Translations under genes and position numbers: made by a program
The notes under the pieces: generated by a model
What the model was told of the DNA's origin: nothing
Database searches by the model: none
What the model saw: only the letters and a program-made list of their open reading frames with translations
From: Candidatus Magasanikbacteria bacterium RIFCSPHIGHO2_02_FULL_47_14
GTDB taxonomy: Bacteria > Patescibacteriota > Patescibacteriia > Magasanikbacterales > UBA922
Assembly (NCBI GenBank): GCA_001784275.1
Contig: MFQB01000003.1
Coordinates: 1-6,577, forward strand
DNA: 6,577 nucleotides
Reading direction: 5' to 3'
Shown here: one piece after another, positions 1-4,609 of the stretch
Numbering within the stretch: position 1 is the first letter of the stretch
Layout: each line of letters begins with the position of its first letter

Positions 1-1278
1 CATGCTATGTCGTTTCATGCGATCAAGTTCATCCGGCATCGAGTCAATCTGCATGCGCAGCGCAGACGTTGCTTCGTCGATCAGGTCAATTGCTTTGTCT
101 GGCAAGAAGCGGTCAGTAATGTAACGACTGGAAAGTTCAACTGCAGCAACAATTGCAGGGTCAGTAATCCTGACGCCGTGATGCACTTCGTACTTTTCCT
201 TAATACCACGAAGAATGGCAATTGCATCTTCTTGTGCCGGTTCGTTCACGTATACTGGTTGGAAACGTCGTTCGAAGGCGGCATCTTTTTCAATGTGCTG
301 CTGATACTCTTTTAATGTCGTCGCGCCAATCGTGTGCAACTCACCCCGAGCGAGTGGTGGCTTTAACATATTGCTTGCATCCACCGCACCTTCACTTGCG
401 CCGGCGCCGATAATCGTGTGGAGCTCGTCAATAAACAAGACAATTTTCCCGGCCGCCTGGCTTACTTCTTTGAGCACTGCCTTGAAGCGCTCCTCAAATT
501 CACCTCTGAACTTGGTTCCTGCAACCAGAGCGCCGACATCAATACCAATGATTTCTTTATCTTTCAAACTTTCCGGAACGTCACCTTTGACAATTCGTTG
601 TGCGAGTCCTTCCACAATGGCGGTCTTACCAACGCCCGGTTCACCAATAAGAACAGGATTATTTTTTGTCCGGCGAGATAACACTTGCATCACCCGACGG
701 ATCTCATCGTCACGGCCAATAACAGGGTCCAGTTTTTCTTTCCGGGCAAGTTCAGTAAAGTTTTTTCCATACTTTTCCAATGCCTGATACTTACTCTCCG
801 GTTCCGGCGAATCTACTTTCTGTGTGCCGCGTACCTGCACCAGAACCTTTAAAATATCGTCGTAACGCACACCCTGGTTGGATAGCGCATCACTGATTGG
901 ATTTTTGTTTTTCAAGTAGGCAAGCAACAAATGCTCTACACTGATGTATTCGTCGCCCATCTTTTTGGATTCTTCAAATGCGTATTGCAACACGTACATC
1001 ATGGCCTGGCCCATGAGAATTTGTCCGAGTCCTGCGCCTGGAACCGGTCCAAATTGCTTTGGCAGCGCATTGATCATGAGTTGTATATCTTCTGCAAGTT
1101 GGGGAGTATGGACATTTAATTTGTTCAAAATAGCAATAACGACGCCTTCCTCTTGTTCCAAGAGGGCCATGAAAAGGTGAGGAGGTTCGATTTGAGGCTG
1201 GCTGTTTTCGTGGGCAATCTGGCTGGCACGTTGCAGCGCCTCTTGAGACTTGTGGGTAAACTGTTGTGGATTAAACAT
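1..1278 (-). CDS. clpB: ATP-dependent disaggregase ClpB, N-terminal half (partial)
   Basis: ClpB is a hexameric AAA+ chaperone that, with DnaK, pulls proteins out of aggregates in the cytosol. Only 426 codons are visible; the frame runs off the left edge, and the full protein is usually about 860 residues. The start is the ATG at 1278-1276 (MFNPQQFTHKSQEAL), which matches the usual ClpB beginning. Residues 1-150 form the N-domain, with two Clp repeats. The first AAA+ module follows: Walker A GEPGVGKT at residues 212-219, Walker B VLFIDE ending at D284-E285, a sensor-1 segment (HTIGATT) and the arginine-finger pair in FERRF at 335-339. The visible end (DELDRMKRHSM) resembles the entry to the ClpB coiled-coil middle domain, which favours ClpB over ClpC. 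No Shine-Dalgarno sequence precedes the start. It is transcribed divergently from the glycosyltransferase gene and lies behind a CIRCE operator, so heat-shock control by HrcA is expected. Confidence 0.96.
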   Translation of the reverse strand, partial: MFNPQQFTHKSQEALQRASQIAHENSQPQIEPPHLFMALLEQEEGVVIAILNKLNVHTPQLAEDIQLMINALPKQFGPVPGAGLGQILMGQAMMYVLQYAFEESKKMGDEYISVEHLLLAYLKNKNPISDALSNQGVRYDDILKVLVQVRGTQKVDSPEPESKYQALEKYGKNFTELARKEKLDPVIGRDDEIRRVMQVLSRRTKNNPVLIGEPGVGKTAIVEGLAQRIVKGDVPESLKDKEIIGIDVGALVAGTKFRGEFEERFKAVLKEVSQAAGKIVLFIDELHTIIGAGASEGAVDASNMLKPPLARGELHTIGATTLKEYQQHIEKDAAFERRFQPVYVNEPAQEDAIAILRGIKEKYEVHHGVRITDPAIVAAVELSSRYITDRFLPDKAIDLIDEATSALRMQIDSMPDELDRMKRHSM

Positions 1279-1313
1279 ATGTGAGTATAAGTAAGCCTTG
1301 AAAATTGGGTAAA

Positions 1314-1340
1314 TTATCACTCTAATATTGAGAGTGCTAA
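1314..1340 (-). promoter_or_regulatory. CIRCE operator (HrcA binding site)
   Basis: On the minus strand the sequence reads TTAGCACTC, nine bases, GAGTGATAA. The consensus CIRCE is TTAGCACTC-N9-GAGTGCTAA, so one arm is perfect, the spacer is exactly nine and the other arm has one mismatch. HrcA represses heat-shock operons through this element in many bacteria. It sits directly downstream of the clpB -10 and spans the predicted transcription start, the usual place for HrcA repression. No hrcA gene is in the window. Confidence 0.92.
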
Positions 1341-1341
1341 T

Positions 1342-1369
1342 ACTGTATCACGTTGGAAAAATCTGTCAA
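1342..1369 (-). promoter_or_regulatory. sigma70-type promoter of clpB
   Basis: Read on the minus strand there is a perfect -35 TTGACA (1369-1364), a 16-nt spacer and a -10 TACAGT (1347-1342), with a TG dinucleotide one base upstream of the -10 (extended -10). The predicted start of transcription falls at about 1335, inside the CIRCE operator, leaving a leader of roughly 55-60 nt before the clpB ATG. Confidence 0.75.
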
Positions 1370-1381
1370 CTGTGATTTAAT
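1353..1381 (+). promoter_or_regulatory. possible divergent promoter of the glycosyltransferase gene
   Basis: TTGGAA (1353-1358), a 17-nt spacer and TTTAAT (1376-1381), with TG one base upstream of the -10. The predicted start is around 1388, about three nt before the ATG at 1391. No Shine-Dalgarno sequence precedes that ATG, which suits a near-leaderless message. It physically overlaps the clpB promoter on the other strand. Both hexamers are imperfect, so this call is tentative. Confidence 0.4.
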
Positions 1382-1390
1382 TATACCACT

Positions 1391-2161
1391 ATGAATTTTC
1401 GAATGATAGGCGTTCGTATCGATAATTTGGCTAAAATAGAGGTATTGGAGCGCATCAAAGGCTTCTTTGTTGACGGAGCGCAGCATATTATCTGTACACC
1501 TAACCCGGAGATGCTCGTTGCCGCTCGAAAGGACGAGTTTTTTGCAGAAATACTTAATGATAGCGACTTGAATGTCTGTGATGGAAAGGGAATACAGCTT
1601 CTAAGTCGCGGCAGAGTGCATCGGATTCCGGGTGTGGATTTAATGCAGGAAATTTGTATGATGGCAGAAGAGAATGATAAAAAAATATATTTGTTAGGAA
1701 GCGGAGATTCAGATGTTGTAAAAAAGTGTGCTGAAAATTTACAGAGACAACACTCCCGTTTGCAAGTCGTTGGACTCCACCCAGGTATACGCATCACGTC
1801 TTTAGACGACAAACAAATTGCGTATAGTGAAACAGAAAATGATGCACTTCTCGAACGTATCATCATGGCTGCACCGGATATTTTGTTTGTTGCCTTTGGC
1901 CACGAAAAACAAGAAAAGTGGATATATGAGAACTTGAAACATCTCCCGAGTGTAAAAGTTGCTATGGGTGTTGGCGGCGCGTTTGACTTTATTTCCGGCA
2001 AGACAAAGCGTGCTCCTCAGTTGATCCAACGTGTGGGTATGGAGTGGTTGTGGAGACTCATCCACCAGCCCTGGCGTGTGAAGCGGATATGGAATGCAAC
2101 GGCCCTCTTCCTTTGGTATGTGCTTTTGGATCGGAAGCAGGACTTGAAAAAAACGCCATAA
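1391..2161 (+). CDS. WecG/TagA/CpsF-family glycosyltransferase (GT26)
   Basis: Members transfer a sugar such as N-acetylmannosamine(uronate) from a UDP donor onto a lipid-linked intermediate at the inner membrane face, early in teichoic acid, enterobacterial common antigen or capsule synthesis. The 256 residues match the family's usual length. Visible hallmarks in order are GVRIDNL (7-13), TPNPE (36-40), CDGKG with D64 at the position of the proposed catalytic aspartate of TagA, RIPGVDL, FVAFGHEKQEKW, and MGVGGAFDFISGK followed by KRAP. The C-terminal appendage (GMEWLWRL, then HQPWRVKR and a hydrophobic WNATALFLWYVLL segment) is the part thought to hold these enzymes on the membrane. An alternative ATG lies at codon 5. 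No polymer-synthesis partners are adjacent, so acceptor and product cannot be named. The gene ends 21 nt before gltX. Confidence 0.93.
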   Translation: MNFRMIGVRIDNLAKIEVLERIKGFFVDGAQHIICTPNPEMLVAARKDEFFAEILNDSDLNVCDGKGIQLLSRGRVHRIPGVDLMQEICMMAEENDKKIYLLGSGDSDVVKKCAENLQRQHSRLQVVGLHPGIRITSLDDKQIAYSETENDALLERIIMAAPDILFVAFGHEKQEKWIYENLKHLPSVKVAMGVGGAFDFISGKTKRAPQLIQRVGMEWLWRLIHQPWRVKRIWNATALFLWYVLLDRKQDLKKTP

Positions 2162-2172
2162 TCCTCTATACT
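2144..2172 (+). promoter_or_regulatory. promoter of gltX
   Basis: TTGAAA (2144-2149), a 17-nt spacer and TATACT (2167-2172) overlap the end of the upstream gene. The predicted start is about 2179-2180, only three or four nt before the gltX ATG at 2183. There is no Shine-Dalgarno sequence in the gap, consistent with a near-leaderless gltX transcript. Confidence 0.6.
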
Positions 2173-2182
2173 TAGCTTAATT

Positions 2183-3664
2183 ATGCAGGTACGAACTCGT
2201 TTTGCTCCAAGTCCGACCGGATTCCTTCACGTTGGCGGTTTGCGAACTGCTCTTTTTTCATACTTGTTTGCCCGCAAGCATGGCGGAAAGTTTTTGGTAC
2301 GGATCGAGGATACTGATCGCGAACGTTTTGTTGAGGGTGGAATTGAAAATATGATTCGTTCGTTGCAATGGGCTGGAGTGACAGTTGACGAGGGTGTCAC
2401 CATGAGTGATGCGCAAGTTTTGCAGATAGGTGACAAGGGTCCGTACATTCAGTCTGAACGTCTTGAGATATATCACAAGTATATTGTGGAGTTGTTGGGG
2501 AAAGGAGCGGCGTATTATTGTTTTTGTACAAAAGAACGACTGGATGAGCTCCGCAAGGTACAGGAACTTAAGAAACAGGCGACCGGATATGATGGCCACT
2601 GCAGAACCTTGTCTGAAAAAGAAGTTGCAGACCAGCTTGCACAAAATGTCTCACACGTTATTCGCCTTAAAATGCCTCGGGAAGGGGAGACGGTGTTTGA
2701 AGACATGATTCGTGACACTGTAAAGTTTGAAAATAAACTGGTTGACGACCAGGTGCTGATCAAGTCAGACGGATTTCCAACGTATCACTTTGCTGTGGTT
2801 GTTGATGACCATCTCATGGAGATTACCCATGTGATTCGCGGAGAAGAGTGGATCTCGTCTACGCCCAAACATATCATGTTATATCAGCACTTTGGCTGGG
2901 AGGCCCCGCAATTTGCGCACTTGCCTCTATTGGTAAACGAACAAAAGCAAAAGTTGAGCAAGCGCCACGGCGATGTGTCGGTGGAAGATTTTAAAGAAAA
3001 GGGATACATACCTGAGGCTCTAGTAAACTTTGTCGCATTTTTAGGATGGAATCCCGGTGGTGATCGAGAGATTTTTTCTCTGGCCGAGTTGGAACAGGCG
3101 TTTGATATTGCAAAAGTTTCCAAATCCCCGGCTGTATTTAATCGAGAGAAGTTGGATTGGTACAATAAACAGTATATGGCGAAGATGGCTGATGTCGAAC
3201 TGACAGCGCGTGCGCTTCCATTTTTTGTAAATGAAGGTTTGGTGCCACATGACCAGACTGCAGATTCAAATTTACAGAAGATTGTTTTACTTGAAAAAGA
3301 ACGTGCAGCGACTCTGAAAGAGTTGGCTAACGCTCTGGGCTTCATTTTTGCAGATACATTGGAATATGAGCTGGAACTCCTTGTCTGGAAAAAAAGCACT
3401 CGAGAGGACGCGGCCAAAAAGTTGGATTTAGTCGCAACTTTTTTGAAGACTATTCCGGAAGAGCAGTGGACTGCAGAAACTTTGGAACAGGAAACCATGC
3501 GTTGGGTCCACCAGCGGGAGTTTGGTGTGGGAGATGTGCTCTGGCCGATGCGGGTTGCCTTGTCCGGACAGAAGAACTCACCCGGGCCGTTTGAGATCGC
3601 GGCGGCGTTGGGAAAAGAGAAGACCCTGTCTCGGCTTCAGGCAGCTGTTGGTGTGTTGGCCTGA
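2183..3664 (+). CDS. gltX: Glutamyl-tRNA synthetase
   Basis: This class I synthetase charges tRNA with glutamate in the cytosol. The 493-residue length is normal for the family. The first residues (RFAPSPTGFLHVGGLRTAL) carry the HIGH-type signature as HVGG at 16-19, followed by RIEDTDRER. The second ATP-binding signature is KLSKR at 257-261, followed by HGD. Between them are the catalytic-domain blocks GPYIQSERLEIY, SDGFPTYHFAVVVDDH and HVIRGEEW. A C-x-C pair (C113, C115) and a third cysteine (C140) align in spacing with the zinc ligands of the E. coli enzyme, but the fourth ligand position (two residues after C140) is Thr, not His. The C-terminal third is the helical anticodon-binding region, ending in the typical KEKTLSRLQAA. 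The TGA stop at 3662-3664 gives a normal C-terminus, so UGA reads as stop. Whether it is discriminating or also mischarges tRNA-Gln cannot be seen here. Confidence 0.97.
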   Translation: MQVRTRFAPSPTGFLHVGGLRTALFSYLFARKHGGKFLVRIEDTDRERFVEGGIENMIRSLQWAGVTVDEGVTMSDAQVLQIGDKGPYIQSERLEIYHKYIVELLGKGAAYYCFCTKERLDELRKVQELKKQATGYDGHCRTLSEKEVADQLAQNVSHVIRLKMPREGETVFEDMIRDTVKFENKLVDDQVLIKSDGFPTYHFAVVVDDHLMEITHVIRGEEWISSTPKHIMLYQHFGWEAPQFAHLPLLVNEQKQKLSKRHGDVSVEDFKEKGYIPEALVNFVAFLGWNPGGDREIFSLAELEQAFDIAKVSKSPAVFNREKLDWYNKQYMAKMADVELTARALPFFVNEGLVPHDQTADSNLQKIVLLEKERAATLKELANALGFIFADTLEYELELLVWKKSTREDAAKKLDLVATFLKTIPEEQWTAETLEQETMRWVHQREFGVGDVLWPMRVALSGQKNSPGPFEIAAALGKEKTLSRLQAAVGVLA

Positions 3665-3677
3665 GGTGTGGTATAAT
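3648..3677 (+). promoter_or_regulatory. extended -10 promoter of the DUF378 gene
   Basis: A perfect TATAAT (3672-3677) is preceded by TG one base upstream (TGGTATAAT), with a -35-like TTGGTG (3648-3653) at an 18-nt spacer. The -35 lies inside the end of gltX and the -10 a few bases after its stop. The predicted start near 3684 leaves a leader of about 31 nt with no evident Shine-Dalgarno sequence. No terminator separates gltX from this gene, so read-through is also possible. Confidence 0.7.
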
Positions 3678-3714
3678 AAACCGCATAACTTAGCTTTTAT
3701 TTAACTTCATCTGT

Positions 3715-3945
3715 ATGATGGGAAAGAAATGCATTGGTTCAAAGGTCATTTGGGCATTGTTATTTGCCGGTGGTCTGAACTGGGGTTTGGTCGGCGCGTT
3801 TAAGTTCAACCTCGTCAACGCCATTTTTGGTGGTTGGGCATGGCTCGAGATGCTTATCTACATCCTGGTAGGTTTGGCCGCAATTGCATCTTTGTTCCAC
3901 TGCAAATGCAAAGTTTGCAAGGGCGAGATGCCAGTGACTAAATAA
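3715..3945 (+). CDS. DUF378 small membrane protein with cysteine tail
   Basis: This 76-residue protein matches the DUF378 family, small two-helix membrane proteins of unknown function. The first membrane segment is about residues 11-29 and contains the family hallmark AGGLNWGLVGAF; an NLV.AIFGG loop follows. The second segment is about 43-61 (LEMLIYILVGLAAIASL). After the second helix there is a cysteine-rich tail, HCKCKVCKGE, plus a Cys at residue 6, which could bind metal or form disulfides; that is inference. Two ATGs are in tandem (3715 and 3718), so the true start may be either. It has its own promoter and a strong terminator, so it is probably a monocistronic unit. Confidence 0.88.
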   Translation: MMGKKCIGSKVIWALLFAGGLNWGLVGAFKFNLVNAIFGGWAWLEMLIYILVGLAAIASLFHCKCKVCKGEMPVTK

Positions 3946-3959
3946 GACGTTTATCATGA

Positions 3960-3995
3960 CCCCGGTCGCCTCAGGCGACCGGGGTTTTGCTTTTT
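3960..3995 (+). terminator. strong intrinsic terminator after the DUF378 gene
   Basis: CCCCGGTCGCC (3960-3970), loop TCA, GGCGACCGGGG (3974-3984), an 11-bp perfect GC-rich stem followed by TTTTGCTTTTT. It begins 15 nt after the stop codon. Confidence 0.95.
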
Positions 3996-4000
3996 GGGGA

Positions 4001-4029
4001 TTGACGAGGCCGAGGCCATCCGATATACT
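4001..4029 (+). promoter_or_regulatory. promoter of the GIY-YIG / tRNA-Thr unit
   Basis: TTGACG (4001-4006), 17-nt spacer, TATACT (4024-4029): close to consensus and placed directly after the preceding terminator. The predicted start is near 4036. It is the only good promoter seen upstream of tRNA-Thr, so the tRNA is probably made from a transcript that first crosses the GIY-YIG frame. Confidence 0.7.
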
Positions 4030-4050
4030 TGTGGGCACTTATCCTAAAAT

Positions 4051-4078
4051 GTCCCGCTTTGCGGGGCATGGTAAGGAC
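4051..4078 (+). other. leader hairpin before the tRNA-like repeat
   Basis: CCCGC (4053-4057), TTT, GCGGG (4061-4065) forms a tight 5-bp GC hairpin in the leader of the GIY-YIG/tRNA transcript. An alternative pairing joins GTCC (4051-4054) to GGAC (4075-4078), the same pair of strands that closes the anticodon stem in the downstream tRNA. There is no T-run, so it is not an intrinsic terminator. Its role is unknown; it might be a processing site. Confidence 0.45.
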
Positions 4079-4081
4079 GGG
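4067..4081 (+). repeat. 15-nt direct repeat, left copy (tRNA anticodon fragment)
   Basis: CATGGTAAGGACGGG is identical to 4377-4391 inside tRNA-Thr, where it covers the anticodon loop, the 3' side of the anticodon stem and the first variable bases. The two copies are 310 bp apart and bracket the GIY-YIG frame. The last three G's of this copy also begin the Shine-Dalgarno-like GGGAGG of the GIY-YIG frame. Confidence 0.85.
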
Positions 4082-4088
4082 AGGGGTT

Positions 4089-4356
4089 ATGGAATACTGT
4101 ACATACATATATCTTACAATCTCAGAAAGATGGTAAACGATATATAGGTAGTTCGAAAGATGTGTATAAACGTCTCGAGGCTCACAATTTAGGGCTTACG
4201 AAGTCAACCAAGTGCAGAAGACCATTTCAAATTATCTTTATAAAAGAGTTTGAAACGCGGGCAGAGGCTGTACGTTATGAAAAATTTTTAAAGAGTCTTA
4301 AAGGTGGACCAAAACTCCACAAAGTTATTCAAGAAGAAAATCAAATGCCGTTGTAG
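4089..4356 (+). pseudogene. GIY-YIG domain protein, frameshifted by a 4-nt duplication
   Basis: Small stand-alone GIY-YIG proteins (about 80-95 residues, the UPF0213/YhbQ-like group) are single-domain putative nucleases. The natural start is the ATG at 4089 with Shine-Dalgarno-like GGGAGG four bases before it. It reads MEYCTYI and then leaves frame, because ACAT is duplicated in tandem (4101-4108). Removing one ACAT gives a complete 87-residue protein that continues LQSQKDGKRYIGSSKD and on to the TAG at 4354-4356. In that repaired protein the key residues are present: Y6-I7 (GIY equivalent), Y17-I18-G19, R27, H31 and E63 in RYEKFLKS. As written, the downstream frame has no normal start until a GTG at 4162, which would drop the YIG motif. 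The stop lies inside tRNA-Thr. It could be a true pseudogene, a sequencing or assembly error, or less likely a recoded gene. Confidence 0.85.
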
Positions 4357-4419
4357 CTCAGCTGGTAGAGCACGTCCATGGTAAGGACGGGGTCACCGGT
4401 TCAATCCCGGTCAACGGCT
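4347..4419 (+). tRNA. tRNA-Thr, anticodon GGT
   Basis: All four arms fold with perfect pairing: acceptor GCCGTTG/CAACGGC, D stem GCTC/GAGC with GG in the loop, anticodon stem CGTCC/GGACG around ATGGTAA (anticodon GGT at 4380-4382), a five-base variable region and T arm ACCGG-TTCAATC-CCGGT. It reads ACC and ACU threonine codons. The discriminator is T, and CCA is not encoded, so it must be added after transcription. The first ten bases overlap the end of the GIY-YIG frame. A strong terminator begins six nt after the 3' end. Confidence 0.96.
4377..4391 (+). repeat. 15-nt direct repeat, right copy (within tRNA-Thr)
   Basis: This is the tRNA-internal partner of 4067-4081. The match starts at the last base of the 5' anticodon strand and ends in the variable region; flanking bases on both sides differ between copies. 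Confidence 0.85.
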
Positions 4420-4424
4420 CACGT

Positions 4425-4453
4425 AAAACGTCGCTAAATTTAGCGACGTTTTT
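4425..4453 (+). terminator. palindromic terminator after tRNA-Thr
   Basis: AAAACGTCGCTAAA (4425-4438) and its exact reverse complement TTTAGCGACGTTTT (4439-4452) form a 28-nt perfect palindrome ending in a run of five T's. As RNA the central AATT would be the loop. It works for the tRNA transcript, and its A-rich left side would also allow termination in the other direction. Confidence 0.9.
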
Positions 4454-4505
4454 GGTACTCTTGGCTGAGGCTTGAGCTGTATTGCTGTTGCCGAGGCCGC
4501 AGCCC
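4454..4505. other. short intergenic stretch with imperfect GC stem-loop
   Basis: GGCTG (4463-4467) can pair with CAGCC (4500-4504) and GGC (4469-4471) with GCC (4496-4498), with a single A/G mismatch between them and a loop of about 24 nt. The sequence is more GC-rich than the AT-rich palindrome that follows. An open frame extends from the downstream gene through here, but the bases look non-coding. No function is assigned. Confidence 0.3.
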
Positions 4506-4533
4506 AACATATAACTATATATAGTTATATGTT
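4506..4533. repeat. 28-bp perfect AT-rich palindrome
   Basis: AACATATAACTATA followed directly by its exact reverse complement TATAGTTATATGTT. There is no unpaired centre and no T-run, so it is not a terminator. It ends 21 bp upstream of the -35 of the secreted-protein gene, a position that suits an operator for a dimeric regulator, or a site that could extrude as a cruciform. Which, if either, cannot be told from sequence. Confidence 0.85.
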
Positions 4534-4554
4534 AAGATTTAACACCGTATGTGA

Positions 4555-4582
4555 TTGTAAAAAAGAGCTTGTATGGTATGAT
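4555..4582 (+). promoter_or_regulatory. promoter of the secreted-protein gene
   Basis: TTGTAA (4555-4560), 16-nt spacer, TATGAT (4577-4582) with TG one base upstream of the -10 (TGGTATGAT). The predicted start near 4589 leaves about 20 nt before the ATG at 4610. The GGGAGGA at 4584-4590 lies at or before the predicted transcription start and too far from the ATG to act as its ribosome binding site. Confidence 0.6.
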
Positions 4583-4609
4583 AGGGAGGATTTATTAATA
4601 ATAAAAGGT

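Noticed and set aside
7..1180. Plus-strand open frames of 62-151 codons
   Set aside because: They lie opposite the clearly conserved clpB coding strand and their translations have no family features.
1381..2065. Long minus-strand open frames (up to 206 codons) across the glycosyltransferase gene
   Set aside because: The plus strand encodes an intact conserved enzyme; the minus translations are low-complexity shadows.
2170..3700. Shared ACTTAGCTT at 2170-2178 and about 3687-3695 before gltX and the DUF378 gene
   Set aside because: Nine bases, at different distances from the -10 and start codon, seen only twice; most likely chance.
4036..4090. T-box riboswitch in the leader before the tRNA
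   Set aside because: A T-box carries a codon-like specifier and a sequence pairing with the tRNA end; here the leader holds a direct copy of the anticodon region, not its complement, and no T-box consensus is visible.
3956..4147. 63-codon plus-strand frame
   Set aside because: It runs through the terminator, promoter and hairpin and has no recognisable protein features.
4067..4391. Classical tRNA attachment sites of an integrated phage or island
   Set aside because: The 310-bp spacing holds no integrase, and the left copy is not flanked by a tRNA 5' half; a simpler tRNA-linked nuclease module fits better.
4506..4533. AT-rich palindrome as an intrinsic terminator
   Set aside because: It has no GC stem and no T-run, and the tRNA transcript already ends at 4425-4453.
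4472..4609. Upstream extension of the secreted-protein gene
   Set aside because: The extension crosses the palindrome and promoter and would bury the signal peptide; the ATG at 4610 fits better.
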